Positions 53,124 to 61,766 of a stretch of 64,000 bases of DNA are shown here, in pieces. The notes beneath the pieces are model-generated. The model was not told the DNA's origin. It saw nothing but the letters and a program-made list of their open reading frames with translations, and did not search any database. Position numbers and translations under genes: made by a program. The DNA comes from Pasteurella testudinis DSM 23072 (GTDB lineage: Bacteria > Pseudomonadota > Gammaproteobacteria > Enterobacterales > Pasteurellaceae), in the NCBI RefSeq assembly GCF_900176075.1, contig NZ_FWWV01000002.1:186001-250000 (forward strand), given 5' to 3'. Numbering within the stretch: the first letter of the stretch is position 1; each line of letters opens with the position of its first letter.

Positions 53124-54722
53124 CTAGATATTCACACCCAGCAATCTCAGCTGTTCATGGATTTTCTGCTCTAATTCCGCAATTTCGCGGTTATCTTCCG
53201 CCAATTGCCGCAACACCTCGTCCAAGTCGATTTGCTCTTCTTCCTCAAAGGTATCCACATAGCGCGGGATATTCAGGTTGAAGTCGTTTGCCTTGATTTC
53301 GTCCAATGTGGCGAGATGGGCGTATTTGTCGATGCTTTGCCGTGCCTGATAAGCATTTACGATTTTGTCGATATGCTCATCGCTTAATTTGTTTTGGTTT
53401 TTGCCTTTTTCAAACTCGTTGCTGGCATCGATAAATAAAATATCCTTGGTTTGGCGTTTTTTCTTGAATACCAAAATGGCGGTCGGAATGCTGGTGCCGT
53501 AAAACAGATTGGCGGGCAGGCCGATCACCGCATCGAGCTGGTTTTTTTCAATAATGGTTTGGCGGATATGCGCTTCTGCCGCACCACGGAACAGCACACC
53601 GTGCGGCAGCACAATCGCCATCGTGCCGTTGTCGTTCAAGTGATAAAGGCTGTGTTGGATAAAGGCATAGTCGGCTTTGGAAGCCGGTGCGAGCTTGCCG
53701 TAAGGTGCAAAGCGCGGATCTTTCAGCTTGGTGTCGCTATTGTCCCATTTCGCTGAATAGGGCGGATTGGCAACCACGGCATCGAAAGCGCGCGGCTGAT
53801 CCACGCCTTTGTCGTCGGGGCCGTCCGGCCAGTCGCCCTCCAGCGTGTCGGCATTGTGCAGGGTCATATTGTAATAACCGACGTTGTGCATCATCAGATT
53901 CATACGCGCCAAGTTGTAGGTGGTGGTGTTCAGCTCCTGCCCGTAAAAACGGATTGCCCCCTCTTTTTCACCACCGGGCAATTCTGCCCGTACGGTCAAC
54001 AGTAGCGAGCCCGAACCCATGGTCGGATCATACACCGAAAAGGCTTCTTTCGATTCGACTGCATTTTGCGTCACCAGCTTGGCCAAAATTTTGCTGACTT
54101 GGTGCGGTGTGTAGAATTCGCCGCCTTTTTTGCCTGCCGATGCCGCAAACTGACCGATCAGGTATTCGTAGATTTCGCCCAGAATATCTTTGCCGTCATC
54201 GCTTTTGTATTGCACGCTGTCCACCAGTTTGACAATACCGTTCAATGCCTTGGCGCGTGCGGTGGTGGAATTGCCCAAACGCGAATCACCCAAATTGATG
54301 TCGTTGAACAAGCCGCTAAAATCGGCATAGGCTTCTTTGTTGAGTTCGGAATTTTTGTTAAAGCTATCGAACAAGGCTTGGTAATCGCTAGGAATCACTT
54401 CGCTGTTGTTAATTTTATCCATCAGCGAACCCCACGTATTTTCCGGATTGATGGCATAGCCCAATGATGCCGAAATATCTTGCAGATAGTCGTCCAATTC
54501 ATCGTCGGTTGCTTGTGCCCGATACAAATCGTTGATTGATTTTCCGGCTTCCAATTCCAATACTTCATTGACGGACAAATATTCTTCCTGTCGCTCGGAC
54601 AAATAGCGGTAAAACATAAATGCCAAGATATAGTTTTTGTATTCCGATGCGTCCATATTACCGCGAAGTTCATTTGCCATTGCCCAAAGTTTGGAAGTGA
54701 TGTCTTGCAGATTGTTACTCAT
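53124..54722 (-). CDS. hsdM: Type I DNA methyltransferase subunit
   Basis: A 532-residue N6-adenine methyltransferase of a type I system. The N-terminal helical HsdM domain (about 1-130) is followed by the SAM site (FSVYDPTMGSGSLLLTV, about 225) and catalytic NPPY (DAVVANPPYSAKW, about 318). A C-terminal coiled segment (DEVLRQLAEDNREIAELEQKI) contacts HsdS. It modifies host DNA at sites chosen by HsdS and is needed for restriction with HsdR. It lies 28 bp downstream of hsdS, an unusual S-then-M order, and between the expressed and silent specificity modules. Confidence 0.96.
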   Translation of the reverse strand: MSNNLQDITSKLWAMANELRGNMDASEYKNYILAFMFYRYLSERQEEYLSVNEVLELEAGKSINDLYRAQATDDELDDYLQDISASLGYAINPENTWGSLMDKINNSEVIPSDYQALFDSFNKNSELNKEAYADFSGLFNDINLGDSRLGNSTTARAKALNGIVKLVDSVQYKSDDGKDILGEIYEYLIGQFAASAGKKGGEFYTPHQVSKILAKLVTQNAVESKEAFSVYDPTMGSGSLLLTVRAELPGGEKEGAIRFYGQELNTTTYNLARMNLMMHNVGYYNMTLHNADTLEGDWPDGPDDKGVDQPRAFDAVVANPPYSAKWDNSDTKLKDPRFAPYGKLAPASKADYAFIQHSLYHLNDNGTMAIVLPHGVLFRGAAEAHIRQTIIEKNQLDAVIGLPANLFYGTSIPTAILVFKKKRQTKDILFIDASNEFEKGKNQNKLSDEHIDKIVNAYQARQSIDKYAHLATLDEIKANDFNLNIPRYVDTFEEEEQIDLDEVLRQLAEDNREIAELEQKIHEQLRLLGVNI

Positions 54723-54750
54723 TTTTTAATACTCCGTTTTATCTTATTGT

Positions 54751-55938
54751 TTATACGAACATTTGTTGTAACAAGCCCTTTTTCAGGGTCTGCATATGTT
54801 CCAGTTTACGTTGATGAGAAGCGATAGCCTCGTCCAGCTGTTTGAAAAAGTTGCCGATGGCGTTTTGTTCTTCGTGATTAGGAAATGGGATAGGCATTTG
54901 GGCAAATAATTTATCTTTGATGGCAAAACGATCTGCTCGTGCACCGGTATCGCCATTTTCTTCCATAAACCTATGCCAATGATTACTACTAAAATAGGTT
55001 TCTAAAAACTCATGCACAATACCGTCTGTTCTGAAAACATAATAAAGTGGTGACATTACGCCAGTTCTACCTAGTTTATTCCGTTTTATTGGTCCAACAG
55101 GTGCTGAATTCGATATTCTTGGGTTGTAGACAAAATCATTATGCTTTACTACATAGTAGCCATTAAGATTACTTGAATTGGAAATATCTTTATCAAAGAA
55201 ATCTCTTTGACTGACTATTCCAAATTCTGCTGAATTGGTAAATGTTTCAATATATACGCCATCTGTATTTTTTTGAGTTACCTTGCTGGAGATTTGATTT
55301 AACTTTCGCTGTTCCCAAGCGTCCGTAAAATTCGGGAATCTAAGCTCCGGAAATGCCTCTCCGTCTCTCGGAAACATTTTTTGCAGCATACTTTGCTTGA
55401 GTTCTTTCATTCGCTCATACTTACGCTGATGAGAAGCGATAGCCTCGTCCAGTTGTTTGAAAAAGTTGCCGATGGCGGTTTGTTCGGCTGAAATAGGGAT
55501 AGCTACTTTAAAATCTGAAAATTTTGAAATCCAATGCCTTTCATGACTTTGAGGAATGTAATTTATATTTTTCAAGATATTAAAAATAAAATTATAATTA
55601 TCATCACGTTCCTTTAAACTAAGTAGCTTTATTGCCGAACTTTTGATTTTAAAAGGAAAATCGACATAATGTGAACTTGTTGTAAAATCATCAAAAATGA
55701 TAATGGGATCTAGCTTACTTGCTTGTTTAATTCCACTTAATTCTGACGTGTATCCTAAAATAAAACTTTTTCCTGCGGTTAAAACAGGTGTTTTGAAACT
55801 ATCACCATAATCTGTAGATTCTACAAGATAATTTGTCGGTTGTTCATATTGCAATAAATCCCCAAGCTTTCGCTGTTCCCAAGCGTCAGTGAAGCCGGGG
55901 AAGCGTAGTTTTGGCACAGCATTGTTTTTTGCGTTCAT
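54751..55938 (-). CDS. hsdS: Type I specificity subunit, expressed copy
   Basis: A 395-residue HsdS with two target-recognition domains (about residues 25-150 and 213-355), each read between the same conserved segments: TDAWEQRKL at 17-25 and about 205-213, and IGNFFKQLDEAIASHQRK at about 154-172 and 358-376. The helical spacer between halves contains MKELKQSMLQKMF. The halves define the two parts of the bipartite target. The DNA repeats under these segments match those around silent cassettes A and B, so each half is exchangeable. Starts at an ATG after CGGAGCAACA. Confidence 0.95.
   Translation of the reverse strand: MNAKNNAVPKLRFPGFTDAWEQRKLGDLLQYEQPTNYLVESTDYGDSFKTPVLTAGKSFILGYTSELSGIKQASKLDPIIIFDDFTTSSHYVDFPFKIKSSAIKLLSLKERDDNYNFIFNILKNINYIPQSHERHWISKFSDFKVAIPISAEQTAIGNFFKQLDEAIASHQRKYERMKELKQSMLQKMFPRDGEAFPELRFPNFTDAWEQRKLNQISSKVTQKNTDGVYIETFTNSAEFGIVSQRDFFDKDISNSSNLNGYYVVKHNDFVYNPRISNSAPVGPIKRNKLGRTGVMSPLYYVFRTDGIVHEFLETYFSSNHWHRFMEENGDTGARADRFAIKDKLFAQMPIPFPNHEEQNAIGNFFKQLDEAIASHQRKLEHMQTLKKGLLQQMFV
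54807..54870 (-). repeat. hsdS 3' repeat, copy D
   Basis: Ends the second recognition domain of the expressed hsdS. The 48-bp core at 54813-54860 is identical to copy A. Confidence 0.9.
55303..55322 (-). repeat. hsdS 5' repeat before recognition domain 2
   Basis: Reverse complement of the 20-bp core ACGCTTGGGAACAGCGAAAG, identical to the other three copies. Confidence 0.92.
55422..55489 (-). repeat. hsdS 3' repeat, copy C
   Basis: Ends the first recognition domain of the expressed hsdS. Core 55428-55475, one mismatch to copies A and D. Confidence 0.9.
55867..55886 (-). repeat. hsdS 5' repeat before recognition domain 1
   Basis: The same 20-bp core as at 52512, 52571 and 55303, here about 50 bp inside the hsdS start. 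Confidence 0.92.
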
Positions 55939-56053
55939 TGTTGCTCCGTCATGTCATGAATTGCCAAGCCGAGTGAGTGCCGGCAATGCGATTTGTTTTT
56001 TGAACTATCAACTTATCGTTGACAATTGGTTGTTTAAGCGTTTTTCTAGCGAG

Positions 56054-56086
56054 AAGTGGTTGTCAACTTACGGTTTACAACCACTT
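56054..56086. repeat. Inverted repeat at the truncated end of the second rhuM gene
   Basis: AAGTGGTTGT (56054-56063) and ACAACCACTT (56077-56086) flank 13 bp and overlap the last codons and stop of the short rhuM gene. A related motif (TCAACTTATCGTTGACAA) occurs 40 bp away toward hsdS. No T-run follows, so a deletion or insertion scar or a recombination site is as likely as a terminator. Confidence 0.5.
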
Positions 56087-56667
56087 ATAGCGTAGTGAAA
56101 TTTATTTTGCACATTGGTGTAAAACTGGCGGGTAATTTCCGAATTTTTATCATAATCATAGGAGATTTCGGCAAAAATATCGGTCAGTTGTTTCCAAATC
56201 CTCTGTTCGCTGGCACGGATGGAACGGACGGTTTCCAATAATTCACGGAAATAATCTTTGCCAAAGGCGTTTTCACCTTGCTTTAGGCGTTCGACATCAA
56301 TAGCAAAGCCTTTTTGGATATAGGCTTTTAAAATCTCGCTCGCCCAAATGCGGAATTTGGTGGCTTTTTGGGAATTGACACGGTAGCCGACGGAGATAAT
56401 GGCATCAAGATTGTAATATTTGGTCGATTTAGTTTGGGTTTTGCCTGCAATAGCACCGTGCTGAGTGGTATGTGCAATTTCCGCACACACCACTTTTTCA
56501 TCTAATTCATTGGTTTCAAATATATTTTTTAAATGCCGTGAAATGGATGTGCGATCTACACCAAATAACTGGGCAATGCTTTTTTGCGTCGCCCACAGGG
56601 TTTCATCTTGCACCAAAACTTCGGTATGCTCGCCGTGGTCGTAAATCAAAAATTGGATTTCGTTCAT
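56068..56667 (-). CDS. RhuM-family protein, C-terminally truncated
   Basis: A 199-residue protein matching the first 60 percent of RhuM. It has the N-terminal winged-helix-like part (LWATQKSIAQLFGVDRTSISRHLKNIFETNELDE) and the RhuM core (YYNLDAIISVGYRVNSQKATKFRIWASEILKAYIQKGFAID). It ends at NKFHYAISGCKP, where the 346-residue neighbour continues with TAAELV and 140 more residues, so the C-terminal part is lost. It starts in a 4-bp overlap with the full-length rhuM upstream. RhuM proteins are often encoded inside type I R-M operons; their biochemical role is unknown. Confidence 0.85.
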   Translation of the reverse strand: MNEIQFLIYDHGEHTEVLVQDETLWATQKSIAQLFGVDRTSISRHLKNIFETNELDEKVVCAEIAHTTQHGAIAGKTQTKSTKYYNLDAIISVGYRVNSQKATKFRIWASEILKAYIQKGFAIDVERLKQGENAFGKDYFRELLETVRSIRASEQRIWKQLTDIFAEISYDYDKNSEITRQFYTNVQNKFHYAISGCKP

Positions 56668-57704
56668 TTTTCACCACCTTTATTACGACCGCTCAATTGA
56701 CGGCTTTTCAACTCGCTATGCACTTCGTCCAGCAATATGACATCTTCCGCTTCGGCTTGTGCTGCCTGCCATTGTTTACGGGCGGTATCGAATAGTTCGT
56801 ATTGGGCGGCTGCCAGTGATTTCATTTGTTCTCGATTGCGTGAGCCTTTGCCTGCCAGTATCTCAAAGCCGTTGAATGCCAATAATTGCTCTACATTATC
56901 ACGCCAATAGGCAAGAGTTAAATCACGACGGTTTTTCACCTGCAATTCTGCAGATTCCAAAAAGATGGTGCTCAAGCGGTTTAGGGTGTCGATTTCATCG
57001 GCATCGAGGTAGTTTTTAGCAATGATGATGTCGCCTTTACGAACCACTTTGCCCTTCCATGCCTGCAAACCCATATTGGGCTGACTGGCATCGGCACGGC
57101 TGCATACCAACTCTGCCGCTGTTTTGCCTGTGGCAGCATACAGCAGTTTGTTTTGAGTTTCGGCAAAAAACATCTCGGTGGCTTTGTCACTCGGGTCGTA
57201 ATCTGACGATAATTTAAGTAAATCACGGATTTTTTGATAAAACCGCATTTCACTGGCTCGAATATCACGAATCTGCTCAAGCAGTTCGTCAAAATAATCA
57301 AACCTGCCGTTTGGATTTTTCAGGCGTTCGCTGTCAATTAAAAAACCTTTTTGCAAATAGCTTTGCAAATGCTGATTTGCCCAACGGCGGAACTGCACCC
57401 CTCTAGGACTACGCACACGGAATCCGACTGCCAGAATCATCTCCAAGGCATAGTGTTTGACCTTGTATTGCTTGCCATCGGCGGCAGTTATTAAATAATC
57501 CTTAATAACTGAAATTTCATCTAACTCTTTGTCTTCCAATATATTTTTGATATGAGTTGCGATATTGGGTACTGAGGTGTCAAAAAGTTCAGCAAGCTGG
57601 GATTGGCTCAGCCAAATGCTGTCGCCCTGTACAAATAGGGCAACGTTGCTTTTGCCGTCGTCGGTATTGTAGATGATGAGATTGTCCGGTTGCATTTCGT
57701 TCAT
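56664..57704 (-). CDS. RhuM-family protein, full length
   Basis: A 346-residue RhuM protein. N-terminal DNA-binding-like region (WLSQSQLAELFDTSVPNIATHIKNILEDKELDE), core (HYALEMILAVGFRVRSPRGVQFRRWANQHLQSYLQKGFLID), then the C-terminal part with NKLLYAATGKTAAELV and ADEIDTLNRLSTIFLESAELQ, which matches Fic/virulence-RhuM family proteins. It lies 10 bp after hsdR and 4-bp overlaps the second rhuM, so all are one operon. A regulatory or defence accessory role is suggested only by its recurrent place within R-M loci. Confidence 0.88.
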   Translation of the reverse strand: MNEMQPDNLIIYNTDDGKSNVALFVQGDSIWLSQSQLAELFDTSVPNIATHIKNILEDKELDEISVIKDYLITAADGKQYKVKHYALEMILAVGFRVRSPRGVQFRRWANQHLQSYLQKGFLIDSERLKNPNGRFDYFDELLEQIRDIRASEMRFYQKIRDLLKLSSDYDPSDKATEMFFAETQNKLLYAATGKTAAELVCSRADASQPNMGLQAWKGKVVRKGDIIIAKNYLDADEIDTLNRLSTIFLESAELQVKNRRDLTLAYWRDNVEQLLAFNGFEILAGKGSRNREQMKSLAAAQYELFDTARKQWQAAQAEAEDVILLDEVHSELKSRQLSGRNKGGEK

Positions 57705-57713
57705 AATTTTCCC

Positions 57714-60700
57714 CTAATGCTTTTCCGCCATGCGGTCTGCCAATTCGTAAATCGCGGCACGCAAATCGTTGCCGTAACGGATTTTGCTTAATTGCTGCAC
57801 TGCTTGGTCGTGTGCCAAAGTGCGGTAGTCTTTGCGGGCTTCGGCGATCAGGTCGCGGATTTGACCGTTACTGTCGAGGTCTTGCACGCCGTATTGGTGT
57901 TTGGAAAACAGTTCGCGTATTTGTGCGCTGCTGATGATGTCGGTGATGCCCCATTTCACGCGGAAATCGAGGAAAGTGCGGTCGAGGCTGACATTGCTGG
58001 CCGCTTGAATAATCTGTTCGCTCGATTGCAGATTACGCACGGGATAGGAGATATTGTCGGCTTCGGTCGGGTAACTGCCGTTGAAAATGGCGGTGGCAGC
58101 GTTAATGATGGTGCCGGCATAGCTGCGGTCTTCCAAGCCGTTGGCAAAGCGGGTGATTTCGGCGCGGGTTTGCTCGGCTTCTGCCATTTTTTGCTCGTGC
58201 ACTTCATTGAGCAGCCGCTCGACCAGCTCGGTGAGGTAGTCGTAATCGATTTTGACGTCTTTCACATGGGTCATACGCAATTCGATTTGGTGCAGCGGGA
58301 TTTTTTTGCTCTCTGCCAAGTACTGTTTCAATTCGTTGGCGAGCACGGTGGTGAGCATTTTTTCCTGCTCTGCGGTGATGCCCAAGGCATCCAGCAACAC
58401 ATCAGGATTATCATAATCAAAGCCAATTTCACCATCTTGCGTATTGTATTGCTTGAGCTTGGTCATGCCGTTGTTGTAGTCGCGCAGCAAATCGACCATT
58501 TGCTCTTTGGCTTTTTCAGACGGCGGCAGGTGGTTGAAATCATCGGTCATTGCGCCGATTTTTTGCACGGTGGCTTTCACTTCGGCCAATACTTCATGAA
58601 AGGGCTTTGCCAGCAGGCCGTCTTGTTGGTTGCTTTGGCGCTGCTCGTCGGGCGAGAGAATGGCAGAATCTTTGTTGGCATAGATGGCGAGCGCATCGTT
58701 CATCAGCTTTTCGTTGTGCGCCGGCCAGCGGTAATTGACGATGCGCCCCCACGGTTTTTCTTTCATGTCGGCAATGCGGTTGGTGCGCGAATAGGCCTGA
58801 ATCAAGCCCGCGCCTTTCAAAGTGCGGTCAACATAAAGGGTGTTTAACTCAGGCGCATCAAAGCCGGTGAGCAACTGATCGACCACAATCACCAAATCGA
58901 GAAATTGCTTGTCGGCGGCGGTTTTGTTCAGACGGCTGGTGACATCTTGGGTGTAGCCTGCCACATCATCCATTTTAAATTTTGTACCGAATTGGTCGTT
59001 ATACACTTCCATCGCTTCATATAAGCCACGGTTGCTTTCAAGCATACTGTCGTTGTTGCTGGTATTGAGGCTGAACGTGACCGCCACTTTCAGGGTCGGC
59101 AATCCGGCGGCTTGTTTTTTTGTATTGACCTCTTGGAACTCGCGGAAATACATCATTGCCATCGGAGTACTGGCTTTGCCGCCGCCAACGTGGGTGGTGA
59201 AAAGGGCGTTGTATTTGCCGTCGTTGGAGCGGTTGCGCCAGTTTTTGAAAATATCCGCCACCACCAGCTTCACATGGTCGGCGTTTTCGTCGTAAAAGCT
59301 GGGCTCGACCGCATCGTCCATGTCTTCTTGGCTTAAGTTGGCGATTTTGTCGGCGATTTGTTGTTCGCTCCATTTCGGATACCGCTCTTTATAAAATTCG
59401 GGTAGGTATTTACTTTTCATCTGTGCTTCGTCGATGGTGGTTTCAAAATCGACTTTGAAACCGAGCACATTGCGGTCGGCAATGGCTTCGCGAATGGTGT
59501 AGGCATGCAGCAAGGGGCCGAAAATATCTTCGGTGCGCAAGCCTTTGGTGGTGTCGTCAAACATCGGTGTGCCGGTGTAGCCTACCCAGGCAGAGCGTTT
59601 GAAGGCCGTCTGAATCGCTTTGAAGCTGTCGCCGCCGGTGGAACGGTGTGCTTCATCGACGATAAAGACGATGTTTTTATCGGGTGCGACAAAGCTCTTG
59701 CGTTTGATCAGGGTATCGAGTTTTTGCACTGAAGTGACGATGATGTCGTTGCCCTTACTTTTGAGCTTGCGGCTCAAATCGTTGGTGCTGTTGGTGTCTT
59801 TGACCACGCCGCTTTTCACCAATTCGCCAACCTCGCCGTCGGGATCGTAGGCTTGGTAGTTTTCGCTGGTCTGGCGGGTGAGCGCGATGCGGTCGACCAC
59901 AAACACCACTTTGTCCACGCGCGGCATCCGGCTGGCCAGCCAGGCGGTTTTGAAGCTGGTGATGGTTTTGCCTGAGCCGGTGGTGTGCCAGATATAGCCG
60001 ACTTTGTTGTTGCCGAATTCGAAATCCACTTGTTTCAGACGGCTGATGATGTTTTGGGTGGCATACACCTGATACGGGCGCATCACTTTGAGCATCTGCT
60101 TGTTTTTGGTGCCGTCCAAAATCATATAATTGGTTGCCATTTGGTGCGCCATCGGAATACTGAGCATGGCATCGGCAAAGGCGCGCCAATCGCGCACAAT
60201 GGCATTGCTGTCGCGGTGTTGCCAGTTGAAGGCGAAATCTTTGTTGAATTTGTCGGCGGTGGTGTTGGCCATGTATTTGGCATTGTTGGGCGTGATGGCG
60301 ACCAGAATTTGCAGGGTGGAAAAAATATCGCGGTATTGGTTTTCGTCGATGTATTGGTGCATTTGATTCAACGCATCGTTCACATCGAGGGTGTCGCGCT
60401 TTTCTTCGATTTGGATAATCGGCAGGCCGTTGATCAGCAAGGTGGTGTCGAACACGCGGTTTTGCTTGCCGTTGATGCGAGCGGGGCGTTGGATTTGATT
60501 CACCACTTGGTATACGGTGTCGCCCGCACCCACTTGTTTCTGGTCAAATACGGTCAGAAAAACATGGCGACCGTCGTCCAAATCAATTTCGATTTGCGAA
60601 ACGCCGTTTAAGCCGTAGAGGAATCGCCCAGCTTCATAAGGCGTGCGGCATAGCTCCTCGATGACTTTTTTTACCTGATTGAATTCCACCACACTCAACG

Positions 60701-60914
60701 GGTGTTCCAACGTATTTTGGTTGTGTTGCTCAAGGATTTTTTTGAAGTTCTGCCACAAATCTTCGGTGGTTTTGATTTCAGGGTGATAGCGCCAACGCTT
60801 GGTGGTAAAGTATTCCGCCTGCGGCTCGGCAACGGTATTGGCATTTTCAGGATGGCGGATCACGCCGTGGCTTAAGTATTGGATCAGCTCGGTTTCAAAT
60901 TGGCGTTCATTCAT
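57714..60914 (-). CDS. hsdR: Type I restriction endonuclease subunit
   Basis: A 1,066-residue HsdR. The N-terminal nuclease domain (about 1-260) contains the PD-ExK type segment (GLPIIQIEEKR, ELKR-like) and is followed by SF2 translocase motifs: Walker A TTGSGKTITSF, motif II VFIVDEAHRS, motif III YTGTPMFDD, and motif VI QAYSRTNRI. The helical C-terminal domain (about 800-1066) binds HsdM. It cuts unmodified foreign DNA after translocation. It overlaps the half-size HsdS-like gene upstream by 8 bp and leads into the rhuM genes. Confidence 0.95.
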   Translation of the reverse strand: MNERQFETELIQYLSHGVIRHPENANTVAEPQAEYFTTKRWRYHPEIKTTEDLWQNFKKILEQHNQNTLEHPLSVVEFNQVKKVIEELCRTPYEAGRFLYGLNGVSQIEIDLDDGRHVFLTVFDQKQVGAGDTVYQVVNQIQRPARINGKQNRVFDTTLLINGLPIIQIEEKRDTLDVNDALNQMHQYIDENQYRDIFSTLQILVAITPNNAKYMANTTADKFNKDFAFNWQHRDSNAIVRDWRAFADAMLSIPMAHQMATNYMILDGTKNKQMLKVMRPYQVYATQNIISRLKQVDFEFGNNKVGYIWHTTGSGKTITSFKTAWLASRMPRVDKVVFVVDRIALTRQTSENYQAYDPDGEVGELVKSGVVKDTNSTNDLSRKLKSKGNDIIVTSVQKLDTLIKRKSFVAPDKNIVFIVDEAHRSTGGDSFKAIQTAFKRSAWVGYTGTPMFDDTTKGLRTEDIFGPLLHAYTIREAIADRNVLGFKVDFETTIDEAQMKSKYLPEFYKERYPKWSEQQIADKIANLSQEDMDDAVEPSFYDENADHVKLVVADIFKNWRNRSNDGKYNALFTTHVGGGKASTPMAMMYFREFQEVNTKKQAAGLPTLKVAVTFSLNTSNNDSMLESNRGLYEAMEVYNDQFGTKFKMDDVAGYTQDVTSRLNKTAADKQFLDLVIVVDQLLTGFDAPELNTLYVDRTLKGAGLIQAYSRTNRIADMKEKPWGRIVNYRWPAHNEKLMNDALAIYANKDSAILSPDEQRQSNQQDGLLAKPFHEVLAEVKATVQKIGAMTDDFNHLPPSEKAKEQMVDLLRDYNNGMTKLKQYNTQDGEIGFDYDNPDVLLDALGITAEQEKMLTTVLANELKQYLAESKKIPLHQIELRMTHVKDVKIDYDYLTELVERLLNEVHEQKMAEAEQTRAEITRFANGLEDRSYAGTIINAATAIFNGSYPTEADNISYPVRNLQSSEQIIQAASNVSLDRTFLDFRVKWGITDIISSAQIRELFSKHQYGVQDLDSNGQIRDLIAEARKDYRTLAHDQAVQQLSKIRYGNDLRAAIYELADRMAEKH

Positions 60915-61485
60915 GATTGGCGGCTCCTGCCAGTAAGGTGTTGATCAGTCGGGTTTCCCGTTCGGCTGCCTGTTGTTTCAATGCTTGCACACGCTGCTGC
61001 ATCAAGTAAATATTGCCGATGATTTTTTGCTGCTCTATGGGTGGAAGTGCGGTAATGGTTAAGGCTTTGAGCTGCGCCAAAGTGTATTTCAACACACTCG
61101 ACCCCTGCAAAGCTGCCGCCCATTGCTTTTTTATGTGGCGGTTTTCATTCAGCAGGTACACCAAAAATGCAGCATCCAGCCCTTGCTTGGGCAGCAGCTT
61201 GATGTAGTTTTGCGTTTGAATCATGCCCTCGTGCTGCTCGCCAACTATCGCCGCCTTACCGGACAGCAGGCTAAAAACCACATCACCGGCAGCTAGCAAA
61301 CACACCTTATCAAAGGTGGTAACACTTTTGCTTTCAGACGGCATAGTTGCCATGTCGGACAAATCCGCAGCAAGGTGGTGCTGAGCGTACCAAATATAAA
61401 CCGGAGCGCTGTTGTCTGTTGATTCAGTGATCCTGAATTGGGGCGAACCGCTGATAAAGCGAACCAAGCAATTTAAATTTTTCAC
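60907..61485 (-). CDS. Half-size HsdS-like protein at the head of the hsd operon
   Basis: A 192-residue protein with a single HsdS target-recognition-like domain and the trailing helix (LPPIEQQKIIGNIYLMQQRVQALKQQAAERETRLINTLL), which corresponds to half of a specificity subunit. It lacks the AWEQRK/ASHQRK segments of the main hsdS, so it belongs to a different lineage and is outside the shuffling set. Half-size S proteins can dimerise to give a symmetric target. The GTG at 61485 is preferred to the ATG at 61497 because GGAGG lies five bases before it. Overlap with hsdR by 8 bp suggests co-expression. Confidence 0.75.
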   Translation of the reverse strand: MKNLNCLVRFISGSPQFRITESTDNSAPVYIWYAQHHLAADLSDMATMPSESKSVTTFDKVCLLAAGDVVFSLLSGKAAIVGEQHEGMIQTQNYIKLLPKQGLDAAFLVYLLNENRHIKKQWAAALQGSSVLKYTLAQLKALTITALPPIEQQKIIGNIYLMQQRVQALKQQAAERETRLINTLLAGAANHE

Positions 61486-61766
61486 ACCAACCTCCATTTG
61501 TGATTTATAAAAATCACATTAACATGAAAATATCATAATACCTTTTCTCACATCATGCAATTTATTTTTGTGATTTTTTAAAATTACTTTTTACAAAAAG
61601 AGAGCTGCACAAGATCGCTAAATTAGCAACAATTTTGTCTACCATGCCGAAAACCGATTTCGATGCCATTCCGAATACCAGTTAATAGTCCAATCACAAA
61701 TTTTGTGTTTAGACCCTTTTCATATACATTACACCAACCGCACTTTTAGTTCCCCGCTGCCTAAAA
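61486..61766 (-). promoter_or_regulatory. Upstream region of the hsd operon
   Basis: About 270 AT-rich bases between purT and the hsd operon. An inverted repeat GTGATTT-ATAA-AAATCAC (61500-61517) lies right at the operon start and TTGTGATTT is repeated near 61574, so a repressor site is plausible. An uptake sequence (near 61738) follows purT. No R-M control-protein gene is present. Confidence 0.45.

Larger units (their letters stand above)
52567..53127 (+). pseudogene. Silent half-hsdS cassette B
   Basis: A plus-strand frame that starts inside the 5' repeat (THAWEQRKLGDVVDIIMGQSP) without an ATG and carries one target-recognition domain ending in AEQTAIGNFFKQLDEAIASHQRQ. It then reads through the hsdM terminator in a meaningless tail to a stop at 53127, overlapping the hsdM stop. 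It is opposite in orientation to the expressed hsdS, so recombination with the latter would be an inversion. Without a start it is a silent donor. Confidence 0.85.
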
